Shown: positions 51,923 to 61,460, numbered from the stretch's first letter. The stretch: DNA of 64,000 nucleotides from Leptospira vanthielii serovar Holland str. Waz Holland = ATCC 700522 (GCF_000332455.1 NZ_AOGY02000027.1:62001-126000), one strand, 5' to 3'. The notes: generated by a model not told the origin, from the sequence alone. Made by a program: numbers and translations.

Positions 51923-54484
51923 ATGGAGTCATACCCTCTTATTTATTTCGTAAAACCAGAAGGGATCATTTCGGATTGGGAATATTTCTGGTATCAGATT
52001 CCTTACGGTGCCCCAGGAATCCTAACTTTTTTTGTGGGTGTATTCCTTAGTTATTTTGCCTTTCAAAAATTTCGGATATCAAAAGATGAGAACCGAATCT
52101 TTCATTTGAACCTAGCTGTTTCCTTCATTAGTTTTGGATCCATCGGACTTGTATTAACCACAAGAGCTTGGATTCAAGATGTTGAAACATTAGTTTTTTG
52201 GAATAATCTACTATACTTCCTCGTCGCTCCTTTGGCTCCAACAGCATTTTATTTGGCTTACTATATGACGGGAAAACAGAGTAAACTATTATTGTATTAT
52301 TCTTATCTTTGTTGGTTAGCCAGTTTTGTATTGTATTTTGGAATACTTATCGGTAAGGGATTTGAAACTACCGTATTTGAATTCACTTTTGGAAAGTATC
52401 CAAGAGGAAGTTCCTTTGTAAGGCCTTGGGGAATTTTGGCCCCGCTGGGTTATTTTTTTCTGATTTTACCTTCGTTTATCAAACACTACCAATACATCCG
52501 CAAACATTACCATCTAACATTGTTTCATGGGGTAAACTTACTTTTTTTACTCACAACGATGAATGCCCCAAGTATTCTTGGATTCAAGGTGTATCCAGGG
52601 GGTTTCTTTTTATTCATTCCTATGTTACTTGTGGCTTATGGAGTATTCCGATCTGATTTTTTTGATGTGAACGAACTTCTGTTTCAAAAGAATGGGATGT
52701 TTTATTTCCTATTTGCGCTTTTGTCTTTTGTTTTGATATTTATTTCTTTCGGAGTTTCTTTCGGATTGTCACCCGATGCTTATGAATCGGCAAAATGGTA
52801 TCCTTGGGGAATTCCGCCCGTAGTATCCGTGTTTGGTGCCGTGTTTCTTTCCATCATAGTGGCAGGTGCCAATCCATCCGCAAGGATCAATCAACTTTGT
52901 GCCTTTGCACTCATTCTCACGGGTTTTTATGTCATCCAATCCGTTCCTTTAAAGTTAAACATATCCTATGTAGTTCAACTTCGAATTTCGCAGATGACCT
53001 TTGTGGCTTTTGCCTTTGCACCGAGTATTATGGTGCGTTTGGTATTTGAAGCCATTGGACAGAAGTCACCTTTCTGGATCCAAGGAATTGACTTCCTTTG
53101 TGTGACAGCTGCTATACTTGCCCCATCCCCCTATTTGTTTGTTGGTTATTTTGATTATCCTTGGTCCAGAGTCCACCATGGGGGTCCTGCTGAATTACTC
53201 GTGGGAACAAACGGTGCCATTGCACTGATTTTAGTGCTGATCACATTTATAAGAAACAAAGGTTATATCAACTTTGCTTCCAAATGGATCATAGGTTCTT
53301 TTTTGTTGTCCGCACTTTTACTTTTAGCAGCATTACTTCCTAGCCATGGAATTCCCATTTATCCGTTAGCGGATTTTCAATTCATTCCGGCGTTTTTACT
53401 CGGTTATGCGGTGCTTCGTCATGGGGCTTTGTCTTTAGAAGGAAGAACCATCCAACTGAGCCAAAGATTAGCAAACTTAGGACTCATTACCATGGCCATT
53501 GCAGCTATTTTGTATTTCCCACTGATTCGGGAGCAGTACGGAGTAGGGGAATCGGCATTTCACCTAACGATGATTGTGTTACCTCTGGTTTTATTTAACT
53601 ACCTTGTGGTGTACATCATGTCTCGTCCATTAGCAGAAGAACTCGACATCAGTTATTTTCTGTTAGATTTAGAGAAACAAAAAGCAGATGAAGAAAGAGA
53701 AAAAGCTCTCATTGCACAGGATAAAGCAGAAGAGGCACGAGAAGAATCTGAAAAATTACTTCTCAACATCTTACCTTATAAAGTAGCCCAAGAATTAAAA
53801 CAAAAGGGTAGTGTTACTCCTTCGCGAATCGAAAATGTCACTGTTTTGTTCACTGACTTCAAAGGGTTTACTAAAGTGGCTGAAGGTATGGACGAACAAA
53901 GTCTGATTGAGGAACTTGATGCCTGTTTTACTCAGTTTGATGAAATCATACTCAGGAACAATTTAGAAAAACTAAAAACCATCGGAGACAGTTATATGTG
54001 TGCCGGTGGTGTTCCTGTGGAAACAAAAACGAGTGCCATTGACGCTTGTTTGGCGGCTCTCGAGATCCAAAGTTTTATGAACCAACTGAAGGAAATCAAA
54101 ACCACACTGGGTTTACCCTTTTGGGAACTGAGGCTTGGGCTTCATACAGGGCCTGTCGTTGCGGGAGTTGTCGGACGATTTAAGTTTGCCTATGACATTT
54201 GGGGAGATACTGTCAATACGGCTTCTCGGATGGAATCCGGTGGGGAAACAGGAAAAATCAATGTCTCCAAAGAAACCTATGAACTTGTGAAGTATTTTTT
54301 TATCACAGAGTATAGAGGGAAAATCCACGGTAAAAATAAAGGAGATTTGGATATGTATTTTGTGAATCGTCTAAGGCCCCGTTATTCGCAAGACCCCGAC
54401 GGGAAAGCACCGAACCAATACTTCCGGGAAGTGTATTCCCGGATTACTAATGGTGCCAATATTCGCTGGAAGAACGAAACTTAA
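51923..54484 (+). CDS. Multi-pass membrane adenylyl cyclase (class III)
   Basis: 853 residues. About 16 membrane spans in two blocks (roughly 20-250, which resembles the 7TM region of some histidine kinases, and 260-570). A coiled-coil linker (about 580-620) joins them to a class III cyclase domain. Metal Asp lie in LFTDFKGFTKV (near 643) and KTIGDSYM (near 689). The Lys in EKLKTIGD and the Asp in YDIWGDTVN are the adenine-selecting pair, so ATP rather than GTP is the likely substrate. Transition-state Asn and Arg follow in GDTVNTASRMES. It should make cAMP in response to a membrane or lipid signal. A single gene. Confidence 0.9.
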   Translation: MESYPLIYFVKPEGIISDWEYFWYQIPYGAPGILTFFVGVFLSYFAFQKFRISKDENRIFHLNLAVSFISFGSIGLVLTTRAWIQDVETLVFWNNLLYFLVAPLAPTAFYLAYYMTGKQSKLLLYYSYLCWLASFVLYFGILIGKGFETTVFEFTFGKYPRGSSFVRPWGILAPLGYFFLILPSFIKHYQYIRKHYHLTLFHGVNLLFLLTTMNAPSILGFKVYPGGFFLFIPMLLVAYGVFRSDFFDVNELLFQKNGMFYFLFALLSFVLIFISFGVSFGLSPDAYESAKWYPWGIPPVVSVFGAVFLSIIVAGANPSARINQLCAFALILTGFYVIQSVPLKLNISYVVQLRISQMTFVAFAFAPSIMVRLVFEAIGQKSPFWIQGIDFLCVTAAILAPSPYLFVGYFDYPWSRVHHGGPAELLVGTNGAIALILVLITFIRNKGYINFASKWIIGSFLLSALLLLAALLPSHGIPIYPLADFQFIPAFLLGYAVLRHGALSLEGRTIQLSQRLANLGLITMAIAAILYFPLIREQYGVGESAFHLTMIVLPLVLFNYLVVYIMSRPLAEELDISYFLLDLEKQKADEEREKALIAQDKAEEAREESEKLLLNILPYKVAQELKQKGSVTPSRIENVTVLFTDFKGFTKVAEGMDEQSLIEELDACFTQFDEIILRNNLEKLKTIGDSYMCAGGVPVETKTSAIDACLAALEIQSFMNQLKEIKTTLGLPFWELRLGLHTGPVVAGVVGRFKFAYDIWGDTVNTASRMESGGETGKINVSKETYELVKYFFITEYRGKIHGKNKGDLDMYFVNRLRPRYSQDPDGKAPNQYFREVYSRITNGANIRWKNET

Positions 54485-54488
54485 GTTC

Positions 54489-56189
54489 TTAAGTCTGTTC
54501 TTCCTCAGCAAGCCAAGTGCGGAGTAACTGGGCCACATCTTCTGGTTTTTCTTTTGCCAAGTTGATTGCGTTTTCGAGTAACTCGCGTCTGAGTTTTTCG
54601 TCGAGGGAGAGTTCGACTTCTGCCCCCCCTTCGTCCATCACACGAAGTGCCGCTTCCCGCATCATTTGTTGTTGTGCAGCAAGTTCTTCTTCTCTGAGTC
54701 TTCTTCTTCTTGCGATTTCTTTTTTGATCGCACGATACACAAGGATGGCAAGGATGAGTAAGATTAAAATTACGAGGGAAGCAATGACCATATTTCGAAT
54801 GGCTCGTTGTTTTTGAAACTCTTCATCTTCCGCACGGAATTGTTCTGTTCTATCTTTCGGAATGGTGATGACACTGATTTGGTCGCCGCGTGATCTTGTG
54901 TAACCAATCGCCGCTTCTAAGTTTTTACGAACGAGTTTTAAATCATTTTCTGCAACCGGAATGTATTTTCTATCATACCCGAGTCCATCTTCTCGTTCTG
55001 TTCGTTCCCAAACTCCATCAACGACAACAGAGAGACCAATTTTTTCAATCTTCCATGGTTGGCGTTTGATGTCTTTGACTCGTTTGTTGAACTCATAGTT
55101 ATTGATGTTTTCGTCTTTAGAGTATTCTGCTTTTTGGTAGTCGGTGTCTTTATAACCAGGCGGAAGGTTTGGTTCTGTACCTGCTGGCCCATCGGGTGTA
55201 AACCCTCGTCCTTTAAAAGATTCTTTTGTCTCTTTAGAGGATACTTTTAGTGAATAACCATCCACCAACTTTCTTTCGTTATATGGTGTATCAGGATTGT
55301 CTTCTTCGGCAACTACAGGTAATACTTCGTTTTCAGTTAATGACTCTTGGTCCCAATTGAAAGAATATTCAAAACGAGTGATGTCCACACGATCTTCTCC
55401 ACCCAAATACCAACGAAGGGTATTACGAATATCGATGAGTCGTTTGACACGTTCTTCTTCTTCGATTCTTAGTTTTTCTTGAACGATGCGAAGTTCTAAT
55501 CTTTCTTTTTCTAAATCTTCTTCAAAATCAGAAATGATTTTTCCATCAGGATCGGCCACACTTACATTTTCCGGTTTTAATTTGGGAACAGCACGTGCGA
55601 CTAAATTCACAATCCCTTTGATTTCTTTTTTACTCATTCCTTCCACACCAGGTTTGAAGTGGAGGATGACACTTGCTTTTACCGGATAGGAGTTGGATTC
55701 AAAAAGGTCTCCTTCGGGGATAGCAATGTTGACATCGGATCTTTCTATCGGGCGTAAGGTATTGAGTGATTTTTCAATCGCACCTTTGAGAGCTCTATAC
55801 TTTTTAATGTCTTTGTCGAATTGGGTTTCTGTAAACTTTTCAATATCAAAAAGTTCCCAACCAGTCACACCTGCAGGAATCAAATTCTCTTGCGCAAGTT
55901 TTGTGACAATTTCTTGTCTTTGGTCAGGATCCACTGTGATGAGACTTGTTTCACTCGAGCCGTAAGAATAACCAAGTGCATCCAGTTTTTTTGTAACCTC
56001 AGAGAAATCTTTGGAATCCAAATCTTTAAAAAGAACAACCCGGTTTCTTTGGGACGAGACGTTGGAGAGGATGATGACTGCCACTACGACTACGGCGAGC
56101 ACACCACCCAAAATCATTTTTTTGGTTTTATCGAGTTTGTTGAATAACTCTTTGAGATTATCGATGATTTTTTGCAGTGGTTCAGGCAT
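54489..56189 (-). CDS. fliF: Flagellar MS-ring protein FliF
   Basis: 566 residues from the ATG at 56189. A longer frame to 56246 adds 19 residues with no support. Two spans flank a periplasmic ring-building region: [17 protein letters not shown] (about 25-42) and [17 protein letters not shown] (about 475-492). [21 protein letters not shown] and VNIAIPEG belong to the YscJ/FliF ring motifs. The C-terminus ending in [19 protein letters not shown] is the FliG-binding helix, intact. FliF forms the base ring of the flagellar motor; in spirochaetes the flagella are periplasmic. No fliE, fliG or other flagellar gene is adjacent. Confidence 0.95.
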   Translation of the reverse strand: MPEPLQKIIDNLKELFNKLDKTKKMILGGVLAVVVVAVIILSNVSSQRNRVVLFKDLDSKDFSEVTKKLDALGYSYGSSETSLITVDPDQRQEIVTKLAQENLIPAGVTGWELFDIEKFTETQFDKDIKKYRALKGAIEKSLNTLRPIERSDVNIAIPEGDLFESNSYPVKASVILHFKPGVEGMSKKEIKGIVNLVARAVPKLKPENVSVADPDGKIISDFEEDLEKERLELRIVQEKLRIEEEERVKRLIDIRNTLRWYLGGEDRVDITRFEYSFNWDQESLTENEVLPVVAEEDNPDTPYNERKLVDGYSLKVSSKETKESFKGRGFTPDGPAGTEPNLPPGYKDTDYQKAEYSKDENINNYEFNKRVKDIKRQPWKIEKIGLSVVVDGVWERTEREDGLGYDRKYIPVAENDLKLVRKNLEAAIGYTRSRGDQISVITIPKDRTEQFRAEDEEFQKQRAIRNMVIASLVILILLILAILVYRAIKKEIARRRRLREEELAAQQQMMREAALRVMDEGGAEVELSLDEKLRRELLENAINLAKEKPEDVAQLLRTWLAEEEQT

Positions 56190-56298
56190 AGTACGGGCCT
56201 CGTCGTGATTTGAGACATAATGCCACGATTCTCTTGAAATGTACAAGTACTTTTCGGGGGGAGAAGGAAATTGGAGGGGTTTTGGCTCGGAATTGGCA

Positions 56299-56338
56299 TT
56301 GACTTGTCTTTTTATGTGATTACATTGTAATTACAATG
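56299..56338 (+). promoter_or_regulatory. mazEF promoter with overlapping palindromic operator
   Basis: TTGACT (56299-56304) and TACATT (56321-56326), spaced by 16 bases, fit a housekeeping promoter. The perfect 16-bp palindrome CATTGTAATTACAATG (56323-56338) overlaps the -10 and ends with the mazE ATG (56336). The expected transcript would start within a few bases of the ATG, and no ribosome site is visible, so the mRNA is probably nearly leaderless. Confidence 0.65.
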
Positions 56339-56584
56339 AAGACTGCCGTAGTACAAATCGGAAATTCAAAAGGAATCCGAATTCCTAAAACTGTTTTGGC
56401 TGAATGTCAGATTGAAGATGAAGTTGATCTAGTGATAGAGGACAATAAAATCATCATCACTCCTTATAAAAACAAACCGCGTGTGGGTTGGGAAGACCAA
56501 TTCAAAGCGATGGCGGAAAGAAAAGAGGATCAGTTACTCATCCCAGATTCCGTTGATTTGGATTCAAAGGATTGGGAATGGTAA
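56336..56584 (+). CDS. mazE: MazE-like antitoxin (AbrB/SpoVT fold)
   Basis: 82 residues. The swapped-hairpin DNA-binding domain reads VVQIGNSKGIRIPKTVLAEC, then EDEVDLVIEDNKIIITPYK (residues 5-45). The acidic tail, WEDQFKAMAERKEDQLL then PDSVDLDSKDWEW, is the toxin-binding strip. It represses its own promoter together with the toxin and neutralises MazF. The toxin start lies inside its last codons (7-bp overlap), so the two are made together. Confidence 0.9.
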   Translation: MKTAVVQIGNSKGIRIPKTVLAECQIEDEVDLVIEDNKIIITPYKNKPRVGWEDQFKAMAERKEDQLLIPDSVDLDSKDWEW

Positions 56585-56901
56585 TCAATCAATATGAAAT
56601 CTACCTAATCAATTTAGATCCAACGATTGGTTTTGAGATTAAAAAATCTAGACCCTGTATTGTCATTTCTCCGAACGAAATGAATCAGTTCATCGGTACT
56701 GTGATGGTAGCACCTATGACCACTCGGTCTAGGAGTTACCCAACAAGAGTGGACTTAACATTTCAAGGGAAAAAAGGCGCCATCGTTTTGGATCAGATTC
56801 GAACTGTTGATAAAACAAGATTGATTCAAAAACTGGGTTCGTCTGATCCGAAAACCATTCAAAAAATCAAAAAAGTCATCAAGGAAATGTTAGTCGACTA
56901 G
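56578..56901 (+). CDS. mazF: MazF-like endoribonuclease toxin
   Basis: 107 residues from the ATG at 56578; a TTG two codons earlier is less likely. The MazF/PemK barrel: YEIYLINLDPTIGFEIKKSR (with the loop that binds RNA), RPCIVISPNEMN, MVAPMTTRSRSYPTRVDL and IVLDQIRTVDKTRL. It cuts mRNA at short specific sequences when the antitoxin is lost. AAGGA sits before the start. Domain is complete, so the toxin is probably active. The cut site cannot be read from sequence. Confidence 0.92.
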   Translation: MVINQYEIYLINLDPTIGFEIKKSRPCIVISPNEMNQFIGTVMVAPMTTRSRSYPTRVDLTFQGKKGAIVLDQIRTVDKTRLIQKLGSSDPKTIQKIKKVIKEMLVD

Positions 56902-56945
56902 TTCCATTTCCTTGATTGTGTTTATCTACTTCTGCTTACTTCTTT

Positions 56946-58415
56946 TTAAGCCACACCTTCCACTTTTTGGAACACACGATCAAATCTTTTAAGAGCATCA
57001 TCAATCACTTCATCTGTATCTGACGCACTTGTGTAAAGCCGACTTCCCGCAAGTGTCACGAGACCTTCTGACATATAAGCGGCTCCCATTTCTTCCATCG
57101 CATGTTTTCTTTTGTGAGCCTCGGCAATGGTTTTTTTGATGGTCCAGAATTTTTTGATATTGATATCGAGTAACATAGTACCGACTGTCTCTAAGTGGCA
57201 AATGGATCCTTGGTTGAAAGCAACAAAAGGAAGATCATATTTTTTGATTAGTTTTTGCAAACCTTTGGTTAAACGGTCTCCCGCCCTTCCTGATTTTTCG
57301 AGGGCTCCTGTTTTTTCCATTTCACAAAGTGTAAAGTAACCCGCAGCGGAGCTAAGTGGGTTTGCGGCCATCGTTCCACCGATTAACGCCTTTTTGGTGC
57401 CCGTTTGGAGTCCGGCAGAAACATATTTCATGTATTCTTTTTTACCACCAAGTCCACCCGCCGATGGATATCCACCCGCAACGACTTTTCCAAAAATTGT
57501 TAGGTCAGGATCTACACCAAAGTACCCTTGTGCACCGCTAAGACCAATCCGGAAAGCAGTCACTACTTCATCAAAGATAAGGAGTGCCCCATATTTGTTA
57601 CAAAGTTCTCTAACTCCTTTGTTGAAGTCGAAGTCAAGAGGCCTTGTTCCACTTTCTGGACCTACGGGTTCAATCAGAACAGCCGCAGTGCCACCGCAAA
57701 AACGATTGCGTTTGAGTACGGATTCCAGAGAGTTCAAATCGTTCGGATAAAATTCTTGAGTGTATTTGAAAATGGATTTTGGAACTCCATTGGCTTCAAA
57801 ATGTCTTGTTCCTGGGATGCGAAGTCCATACGCCAATTGGTCACTCCATCCGTGATATGCCCCACCCATCTTCACGATGTTTTTTTTCTTTGTTGCAAGC
57901 CTTGCCACTCGTATGGATGCCATACAAGCTTCGGTTCCCGAACCTAACATCCGAAACATTTCTACGGAAGGAACTAACTCTACAATTTTCTCGGCTAACT
58001 TATATTCGTATTCATGAAAGAGTCCCGTAACCGGTCCCGTTGTTTCTAGAAGTTCAATGACTTTTTTACGAACACTGGGTGGGTTGCTACCGAGAACCGT
58101 TGGCCCACCGGCTTGTAAAAAGTCGATGTATTTGTTTCCATCCAAATCATATAAATAGGCTCCGGCTGCTTTTGTAAAAACCAAAGGGAAGGGATGGTTA
58201 AAAGAAAGATTGTGTTGTACACCACCGGGAATGTATTCTGAAGCCTTTGTGATCATGGCTTTGGACTTACTGCATTTTTTTTCAAAGTAATTCTGAAGGA
58301 TGCCATCCATTTCTTCTTTGCGAATGGAGCGTATAGGAAGGGAAATTAATTTCCTTAAGTCTTTGTAGATTTGGTCTACATTGGGGTATTCGTTCATGGA
58401 AAAGCCTTGGGCCAT
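56946..58415 (-). CDS. Class III aminotransferase, glutamate-1-semialdehyde aminomutase-like
   Basis: 489 residues from the ATG at 58415, preceded by AGAGGAAAG at good spacing. A longer frame continues to 58703 but runs through the operator and the divergent TetR start, so it is rejected. An N-terminal extension of about 60 residues precedes SEYIPGGVQHN, GAYLYDLDGNKYIDFLQ, MLGSGTEACMASIRVARLA, IFDEVVTAFRIGLSGAQGYF and the PLP lysine in LTIFGKVVAGGYPSAGG (near residue 345). The extension and context suggest a specialised transaminase or aminomutase rather than HemL. The gene diverges from tetR across a 38-bp palindrome and is very probably its target. Confidence 0.82.
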   Translation of the reverse strand: MAQGFSMNEYPNVDQIYKDLRKLISLPIRSIRKEEMDGILQNYFEKKCSKSKAMITKASEYIPGGVQHNLSFNHPFPLVFTKAAGAYLYDLDGNKYIDFLQAGGPTVLGSNPPSVRKKVIELLETTGPVTGLFHEYEYKLAEKIVELVPSVEMFRMLGSGTEACMASIRVARLATKKKNIVKMGGAYHGWSDQLAYGLRIPGTRHFEANGVPKSIFKYTQEFYPNDLNSLESVLKRNRFCGGTAAVLIEPVGPESGTRPLDFDFNKGVRELCNKYGALLIFDEVVTAFRIGLSGAQGYFGVDPDLTIFGKVVAGGYPSAGGLGGKKEYMKYVSAGLQTGTKKALIGGTMAANPLSSAAGYFTLCEMEKTGALEKSGRAGDRLTKGLQKLIKKYDLPFVAFNQGSICHLETVGTMLLDINIKKFWTIKKTIAEAHKRKHAMEEMGAAYMSEGLVTLAGSRLYTSASDTDEVIDDALKRFDRVFQKVEGVA

Positions 58416-58440
58416 ATAATCTTTCCTCTTCCGTTCTTTT

Positions 58441-58478
58441 TTCTTGACAATGAGTGAGTCATCACTCATTGTCAAGAA
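58441..58478. promoter_or_regulatory. 38-bp perfect palindrome, probable TetR operator
   Basis: TTCTTGACAATGAGTGA (58441-58457), spacer GTCA, then the exact reverse complement to 58478. It lies 26 bp before the aminotransferase ATG and 100 bp before the TetR ATG, where an autoregulated divergent operator would sit. TTGACA within the left arm could be a -35. A 15-bp part of it, GTGAGTCATCACTCA, recurs at 61583. Confidence 0.85.
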
Positions 58479-58578
58479 GGAATTCATAAAATAGTGTGAG
58501 AAAGTCGGATTCTTTGGAAATTCACATAAATTTCCTGGAGAAATCCAGCCTTTTTCGTTTATTGGACAGGGTAAGAGT

Positions 58579-59229
58579 ATGGTAACGAAGCATTTTAATG
58601 ATAGTTTTGAACGGATTTCTGAAGAAAAAAGGAACCGGATTTTGACCATAGCCATTTCCGAATTTGCCAATCGTGGATTTACGAGCGCCAATACCAACAC
58701 CATCGCACAAAAAGCGGGGATCAGTGTTGGCTCTCTCTATAAATACTTTGAAACCAAAGAAGATTTTTTTCTCACCGTAGTGGATCACGGAATCACGCAG
58801 CTAGAAAAAACCTTGGAGTCGGTTCTTTCCATGGACTTAGACTTTTTTGGAAAAATTGAAAAGATCATCCGCATCATCCAAACCCACTCGCGTATCAACC
58901 AAGACATCATCCGCCTCTACAATGAAATGACTACAGAAAGTAATTATGAACTTATCACTCGTTTGTCTGGGGAACTAGAATCGTTATCTGCAAAATGTTA
59001 TATTGAAATGATAAACCTAGCCAAAAAAGAAGGAAATATTTCCTCGGAAGTGGATAGTAACTTGTCTGCGTTTTTACTCGATAGTATCTTTATGACCTTA
59101 CAATTCTCTTATTCTACGGTATATTACAAAGAACGAATGAAGATCTATTTAGGGAATGATGTGTTTGAAAGGGATGAAGAGGTTGTGGCTGGAGTCATGA
59201 AAGTAATTCGCCGGGCACTCGGTGGGTAG
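58579..59229 (+). CDS. TetR/AcrR family transcriptional regulator
   Basis: 216 residues. The N-terminal helix-turn-helix is typical: RILTIAISEFANRGFTSANT, then IAQKAGISVGSLYKYFETKE (residues about 20-63). The C-terminal ligand domain is helical and unassigned. It should bind the 38-bp palindrome upstream and repress itself and the divergent aminotransferase, with release on binding a small ligand. A second partial operator at 61583 extends the likely regulon to the transporter and FGGY kinase genes. Two short hairpins lie in its leader (58500-58560). Confidence 0.92.
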   Translation: MVTKHFNDSFERISEEKRNRILTIAISEFANRGFTSANTNTIAQKAGISVGSLYKYFETKEDFFLTVVDHGITQLEKTLESVLSMDLDFFGKIEKIIRIIQTHSRINQDIIRLYNEMTTESNYELITRLSGELESLSAKCYIEMINLAKKEGNISSEVDSNLSAFLLDSIFMTLQFSYSTVYYKERMKIYLGNDVFERDEEVVAGVMKVIRRALGG

Positions 59230-59325
59230 GTGGTTTTGAAATATGGCGACGTTTGAGTGGGGAGATCGGTTTTATTTTATTACAAGTTGGGATTTGTAAT
59301 TTACTAATGCCATAACATTGATGAT

Positions 59326-59982
59326 ATGATAAAGGCTATTATTTTCGATTACGATGACACTTTGGTCCAAACAAGAAAAGCTCGTTACAACACGATCTAT
59401 AAACTAACGAAAGAAATATTTAACGCCAATATCACCGAAAAAGAAATTGATGAGGCCTGGGGACTTCCTGCTGAAGATTTTTTACTCAAACTCTTTGGTC
59501 GATTTTCATCGGACATACATTACCTTTGGAGTGTCTATATAGAATTTTCAAAAAAGGATTTGAATGTTCCTCATTTACATGCTTTTGACTTTATCAGAAA
59601 ATATCAAGACTCCTTCCAGTTTGGAATTGTAACTTCATCAAGTGAAAAGGTTGTCATTCGTGAACTGAATGAAATTGAAATTAACACAAATTTATTTCTA
59701 AAAATTCAAACTTCCGACCACACAAGTGTCCATAAACCAAATCCAGAGGTTTTTGAACCAATTTTTGAATTATTGAAAAATGATAATATAAATAAGAATG
59801 AAATAGTCTATATCGGTGATTCTCCTGCGGATTACGAATCCTCTAGCCAATTTGGATTTCATTTTCTGGGTATTGCGCATGACAATAGACATATTCGTTA
59901 TTTCCAGAAAGAAAAAATCACATTTGTTAGAGATTTTTTTGAAGTAGAAAAATATTTGATACATGAGAATAACTTCAGATAA
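59326..59982 (+). CDS. HAD-superfamily phosphatase-like hydrolase
   Basis: 218 residues. Motif I is IIFDYDDTLVQT (residues 5-16), motif II VTSSSEK, motif III Lys in HKPNPEVFEP and motif IV YIGDSPADYESSSQFG. A helical cap (about 18-85) marks the subfamily of phosphoglycolate phosphatase-like enzymes. It removes phosphate from a small metabolite, which is unknown. It follows tetR by about 100 bp on the same strand, with no operator copy of its own; membership of that regulon is possible but unproven. Its base composition is more AT-rich than neighbours. Confidence 0.85.
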   Translation: MIKAIIFDYDDTLVQTRKARYNTIYKLTKEIFNANITEKEIDEAWGLPAEDFLLKLFGRFSSDIHYLWSVYIEFSKKDLNVPHLHAFDFIRKYQDSFQFGIVTSSSEKVVIRELNEIEINTNLFLKIQTSDHTSVHKPNPEVFEPIFELLKNDNINKNEIVYIGDSPADYESSSQFGFHFLGIAHDNRHIRYFQKEKITFVRDFFEVEKYLIHENNFR

Positions 59983-60049
59983 CAACGGCTACTTCGCTTT
60001 TTCCTAAAACTCGTTTGGTTAGTCGGCATGCCGGAATTATCGCTAAAAC

Positions 60050-60283
60050 ATGTTAAACAATCATTGGAACAAAAAAAATCTATTAATCTTAACAATCTAT
60101 CTGACTGGATTTAGTATTGGAACCATTTCCCATGGGATGAATATGGTGAAGTTAGGTTTTTTCGGATATACTTTTGCACCGTTTGTATTGAATGTTTTTT
60201 GGACTTCTTTACTGATTTTAGACCCGCTAGTCATTTTCTTCTATCTTCATCGCCTAAGACTCCATAAACGGAGATTCTTTTAG
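60050..60283 (+). CDS. Small membrane protein
   Basis: 77 residues with two predicted spans (LLILTIYLTGFSIGTISHG and APFVLNVFWTSLLILDPLV). A short His/Arg-rich tail follows. The pattern of a GTxSHG motif, then FAPFVLNVFWTSLLILDPL, suggests a real conserved small family, but I cannot name it. Ribosome site is weak. The last 30 bases overlap the convergent transporter gene. Confidence 0.55.
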   Translation: MLNNHWNKKNLLILTIYLTGFSIGTISHGMNMVKLGFFGYTFAPFVLNVFWTSLLILDPLVIFFYLHRLRLHKRRFF

Positions 60284-61460
60284 CGAAAATACCATAATAA
60301 AATTCACAATCGATAGAAATAGGAGGATGTATAAAAAAGATACCATCCCAAAAAAGTTAAGTCCTAAGATAAAGATAATTCCTGAGACTTGCCCTACAAG
60401 TAGGAGGAGTCCTTGGGAAGTGGATTCTGGTGCGGGAGAGGTAATCTCTGCACAGTATTGAAATCCAATCGGTGCCCCAATTCCCAAAAGAAAAAATCCT
60501 ATCACAATCGAACCAATCAGTAAAAATATAAATCCTTGGAATAAGACAAATAAACTAAGGCCAACTAAAAATCCAGCCATGGCAATGATGAGAAATAGTT
60601 TTCGTTTTTGCAATTTATCCGAGATCGGAGGGACGATGATCCCGCCAATGATTCCTGCGATTAACATCACTCCTCCAACTAACCCTGATTCGTCGATGTT
60701 GAGTCCTTTGATTTCACAGATTTGATCAATACAAGTACTTACTGCATTAAAAACACCAAGACCAATCAGAAATAAAAATAGGATCTTTCGCATATCCTTC
60801 CCCTTCCATAAAAAACGTAGGCCTTCCAAAAAAAGGGAGTTCGTGGTCTTCGCCGTGTGTACTCGGAGAGGTCGGTGGTTTTTCTTTGATGAGAAGAAGA
60901 AAAAGAATCGCCGAGACCACTGAGCCGACTCCATACATCATCATCACATCTGGAATTGTGTTTCCTCTTTGGAGTAAGATGGGTGTAAGGATCATCACAA
61001 GAATGATTCCTAAAAATTGAGCGAGGGTTCCGAGTGCTACAGCGGTCGCTCTTTCTTGGATAGGAAACCACAAAACACTGATTTTAGTCACCGCATTGAG
61101 AAGAAAAGGTTGGGCTACAGCGAGTCCAATTTGGCAAAATAAAACAATGGTATAATCGGCAGCATAAATTCCTTTGAGTAACCCACAAACACCTGTTAAT
61201 ATGGCGCCAAATCCCACTCCTTTTTTGATTCCAAAGGTATCGATCACGTAAGATGCAGGAATGGCTATGATTACAAAAACTCCAAGAAATACTAGAGAGA
61301 GTAAATCAATTTGGATGGGGTTTACCTGATAAAACTCTTTGGCGTCCCTGGCAATCGGTGCATAGGTCAACCATTGCAAACAGATTGTTGCGGTGATGAC
61401 GATGTAGGCGAACAATACGACCCAGCGGTAAGAATAGAGTTTAATTGGGTTTTGGCTCAT
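60254..61460 (-). pseudogene. FLVCR-like MFS transporter split by a +1 frameshift
   Basis: Two overlapping frames, 61460-60747 and 60934-60254, give the N- and C-terminal halves of one MFS transporter. The first six spans start with YRWVVLFAYIVITATICLQW and include FYQVNPIQIDLLSLVFLGVF and AIPASYVIDTFGIKKG. This resembles FLVCR-type carriers (RW, QW, FY.V, IDxLS, PA(S/T)). The reading changes at a seven-T run on the minus strand (60828-60834): with six T the protein would run ELPFLEGLRFLWKGKDMRK without break. It is either a broken gene or a sequence error; if corrected, about 401 residues. Probably transports a metabolite used by the TetR-controlled enzymes. Confidence 0.85.

Noticed and set aside
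58416..58703. N-terminal extension of the aminotransferase to 58703
   Set aside because: It would run through the palindrome and the divergent tetR start; the ATG at 58415 has a good ribosome site and fits the family.
59279..59300. ATTACAA/TTGTAAT inverted repeat after tetR, similar to the mazE operator half-sites
   Set aside because: Arms are in the opposite order to the mazE operator and no T run follows; probably chance in AT-rich sequence.
60747..60934. Programmed frameshift in the transporter gene
   Set aside because: Restoring the frame needs a +1 shift at a T run, not the phased -1 slippery pattern, and no stop-codon or stimulatory context is present. A homopolymer indel is simpler.
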